Positions 62,401-64,000 of a stretch of 64,000 nucleotides of DNA are shown here, piece after piece. Made by a program: the position numbers and the translations under genes. The stretch's first letter is position 1; the number at the start of each line of letters is the position of its first letter. The DNA is taken from contig OV277866.1 of NCBI GenBank assembly GCA_922989275.2, forward strand, positions 73,196,328 to 73,260,327. The letters run 5' to 3'. The notes beneath the pieces were generated by a model. The model was not told the origin of the DNA, ran no database searches, and saw only the letters and a list, made by a program, of their open reading frames with translations. This DNA comes from Gari tellinella. Lineage: Eukaryota > Mollusca > Bivalvia > Cardiida > Psammobiidae.

Positions 62401-64000
62401 CATGTACAGTGGATAAAACACCTTTTACAGTCGAAAAGAAACGGATCGTTTGTGTAAGAGAGATGACTGCTTAACGAAAGATGACAGTAAAGCAGAGAGC
62501 TCCTGAGTGAGCTTTCTGCTTAACCCTTTGAACCCTAGTCCCGCATATAGGTGTCCTTTTCAAACAGTGAACATGTGGATAGTACACTTGTCCTATGCAA
62601 ACAGTGAAGACCCAGATCAGAGGGCTCCTTACGGAGCCCTCTGATCTGGGTCTTCACTGTTTGTCATAATGCAAAAGATTGACCAAAACAACCCTTAAAA
62701 GTCAGAAATGGACTAGTAACTAAAATGGAAACTGGAATTTTCCATTTAAAGTTTCAGGGAGGAAAGAGTTAAGCTGCAAACTGTCTTACACACCAGAAGC
62801 GTGTTCATTTACCACTGTTTGCTGTTAAGGTAAGCAGTTTGTGTCCCGTGTGCAGTGTACAATAGAGAAAATATTTTCTTTCCCAGTACGTGGTTATGCT
62901 AAGACTATCATTTACATTGCAAACAGTTTGGAGCAAGATCAGACGCCCGGTAACCTGGCGTCTGATCAGGCTCCACCCTGTTTGCACTCAGATTAAAACT
63001 GGTAGTCAGAATTGTCAAAAAGTTGTCTTGTTCTATATTTCATTGCAATTCATTTGCGGTTGAACAGAAGGATTACGTTTTCTCCACAGTATTTCAGACC
63101 GGTAGCCAACTCGCTGCTGAACTCATGGCAGCTGTTTCTTTTCAACCTTTATGTGGACGATTAGATAATAACATTCTATGAAATTAAGTTTGGGAACAAA
63201 ATCAAGAATTGTTTTTGGAACAATTTTTAGTTTTAACATTTCTTCTTCTATAAGTGTATATGGATGCTTTTGAAAACAGTTTAGACTCAGATAAGACAGC
63301 TCCTAAAGGATCAGGGTCTGCACTCTTTTCTATAAACAGAATCTGTCCAACATGAGTTTAATTTAGGGTTAAATTTTTAACAACTTTTTATCAGTTTTTT
63401 AATACTACTCATGTATACTCTTTTCACGCCATTAGTGTAAGTGTTATGGTATTTGTATATTGTTTTGCTAAGACAAACATTTATGTATATTTTTTTAATA
63501 AATCATGTTGATCAATAAAATGAAATGCGTTTCTTTATTTAAAACCTAAGAGGGGAAGTATAGTCAATCTTTTATACCCTTAACCCCATAGTCCTTTTCT
63601 AGTTTTGAAGGCAGGTGACCACTTAAAGCGGGTTGAAAGTAAAGCATAATGCATCTTAAGGCACATTCTGTTTTACATTCAGCCTGCTTTAAGCTAAAAT
63701 CTGCTAGGATATGTGCAAGTTCAGGACTGTATAAAGAGGAACTATTTACTTCAAAATTGGAATGAATTCGGCAGTAATAAGAAGTTACTTGGTGTCTGGT
63801 CTGGCTCCAAACTCTTTGTAATGGATGAGTTATTGCAGTGTACTTACATCAAATTTTTGGGAAGTGAATTTTCAGTTGTAAAGAGGTGACGGCTTGATCC
63901 TGGCCACTATTTAATCAAAAGTTCCTATGGTAGCAGCTTCCTGCTTAACTTTTGCTCTGCATACTAACCTGTCTTTTAATAGAGAAAACTATGTGTCCTT

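Larger units (their letters stand above)
56433..64000. other. Downstream of EXD2: repeats only
   Basis: It holds a MITE fragment (56455-56625), the pogo-like element, a CAGTAAAACC MITE (57937-58143), the nested tandem array, two CAGTGGAGAA MITEs (60232-60789), a CCCTTTGAACC MITE pair (61130-61330, 62522-62774), CCCATTACCCC MITEs (61871-62125, 63579-63780) and a CAGTGGAGAA-type copy (62856-63090). Non-repetitive stretches at 59600-60030 and 60800-61100 show no recognisable coding sequence. Confidence 0.7.

Overview
The window is eukaryotic, AT-rich and very repeat-dense. Small coding exons (39-331 nt) with GT..AG junctions sit in kilobase-scale introns packed with short terminal-inverted-repeat elements. 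The repeat style (TTAA-flanked hairpin MITEs, long tandem-core elements beginning with hairpins and CTGTCCGTCC runs) and the protein divergence from vertebrates suggest a marine mollusc, most likely a heterodont (clam-like) bivalve. That placement is inference; no species can be named from the sequence alone.

Three protein genes can be assembled exon by exon with consistent splice phases. (1) SEPSECS, plus strand, 9 coding exons, 4217-23717, 512 aa: the enzyme that converts phosphoseryl-tRNA(Sec) to selenocysteinyl-tRNA(Sec). (2) MRPS26, minus strand, 4 coding exons, 34653-26569, 243 aa: mitochondrial small-ribosomal-subunit protein mS26. It is tail-to-tail with SEPSECS. (3) EXD2, plus strand, 13 coding exons plus a second copy of the last exon, 35109-56432, about 591-593 aa: a membrane-anchored DEDDy 3'-5' exonuclease with a C-terminal HNH-like zinc region. 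MRPS26 and EXD2 are head-to-head, with 455 bp between their start codons. This suggests a shared promoter for two proteins that both serve mitochondrial translation.

The most unusual structural theme is local tandem duplication centred on exon edges. SEPSECS exon 5 has five copies of its acceptor edge and two of its donor edge. SEPSECS exon 7 has 15 copies of its acceptor edge and six of its donor edge. The SEPSECS stop-codon region is duplicated. EXD2 exon 4 has three acceptor-edge copies, exon 11 has five, and the whole terminal exon is present twice. At exon 7 the 66-bp unit is a multiple of three, so seven upstream acceptors would splice in frame and repeat a 22-residue module containing the catalytic arginine. 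EXD2 exon 4 is also broken by a 554-bp retroelement-like insertion with a 12-bp target duplication, next to the second exonuclease motif.

Nearly everything else is mobile DNA: piggyBac-like MITEs (TTAA targets, often nested in each other), hAT-like elements with 8-bp duplications, Harbinger-like TTA/TAA elements, mariner/pogo-like TA elements, a MITE carrying a tRNA-like promoter, tRNA-Gly-like SINEs, a truncated non-LTR reverse transcriptase, and at least six tandem-core elements. The upstream flank (1-4216), the SEPSECS/MRPS26 gap (23718-26568) and the last 7.5 kb (56433-64000) contain no recognised gene.
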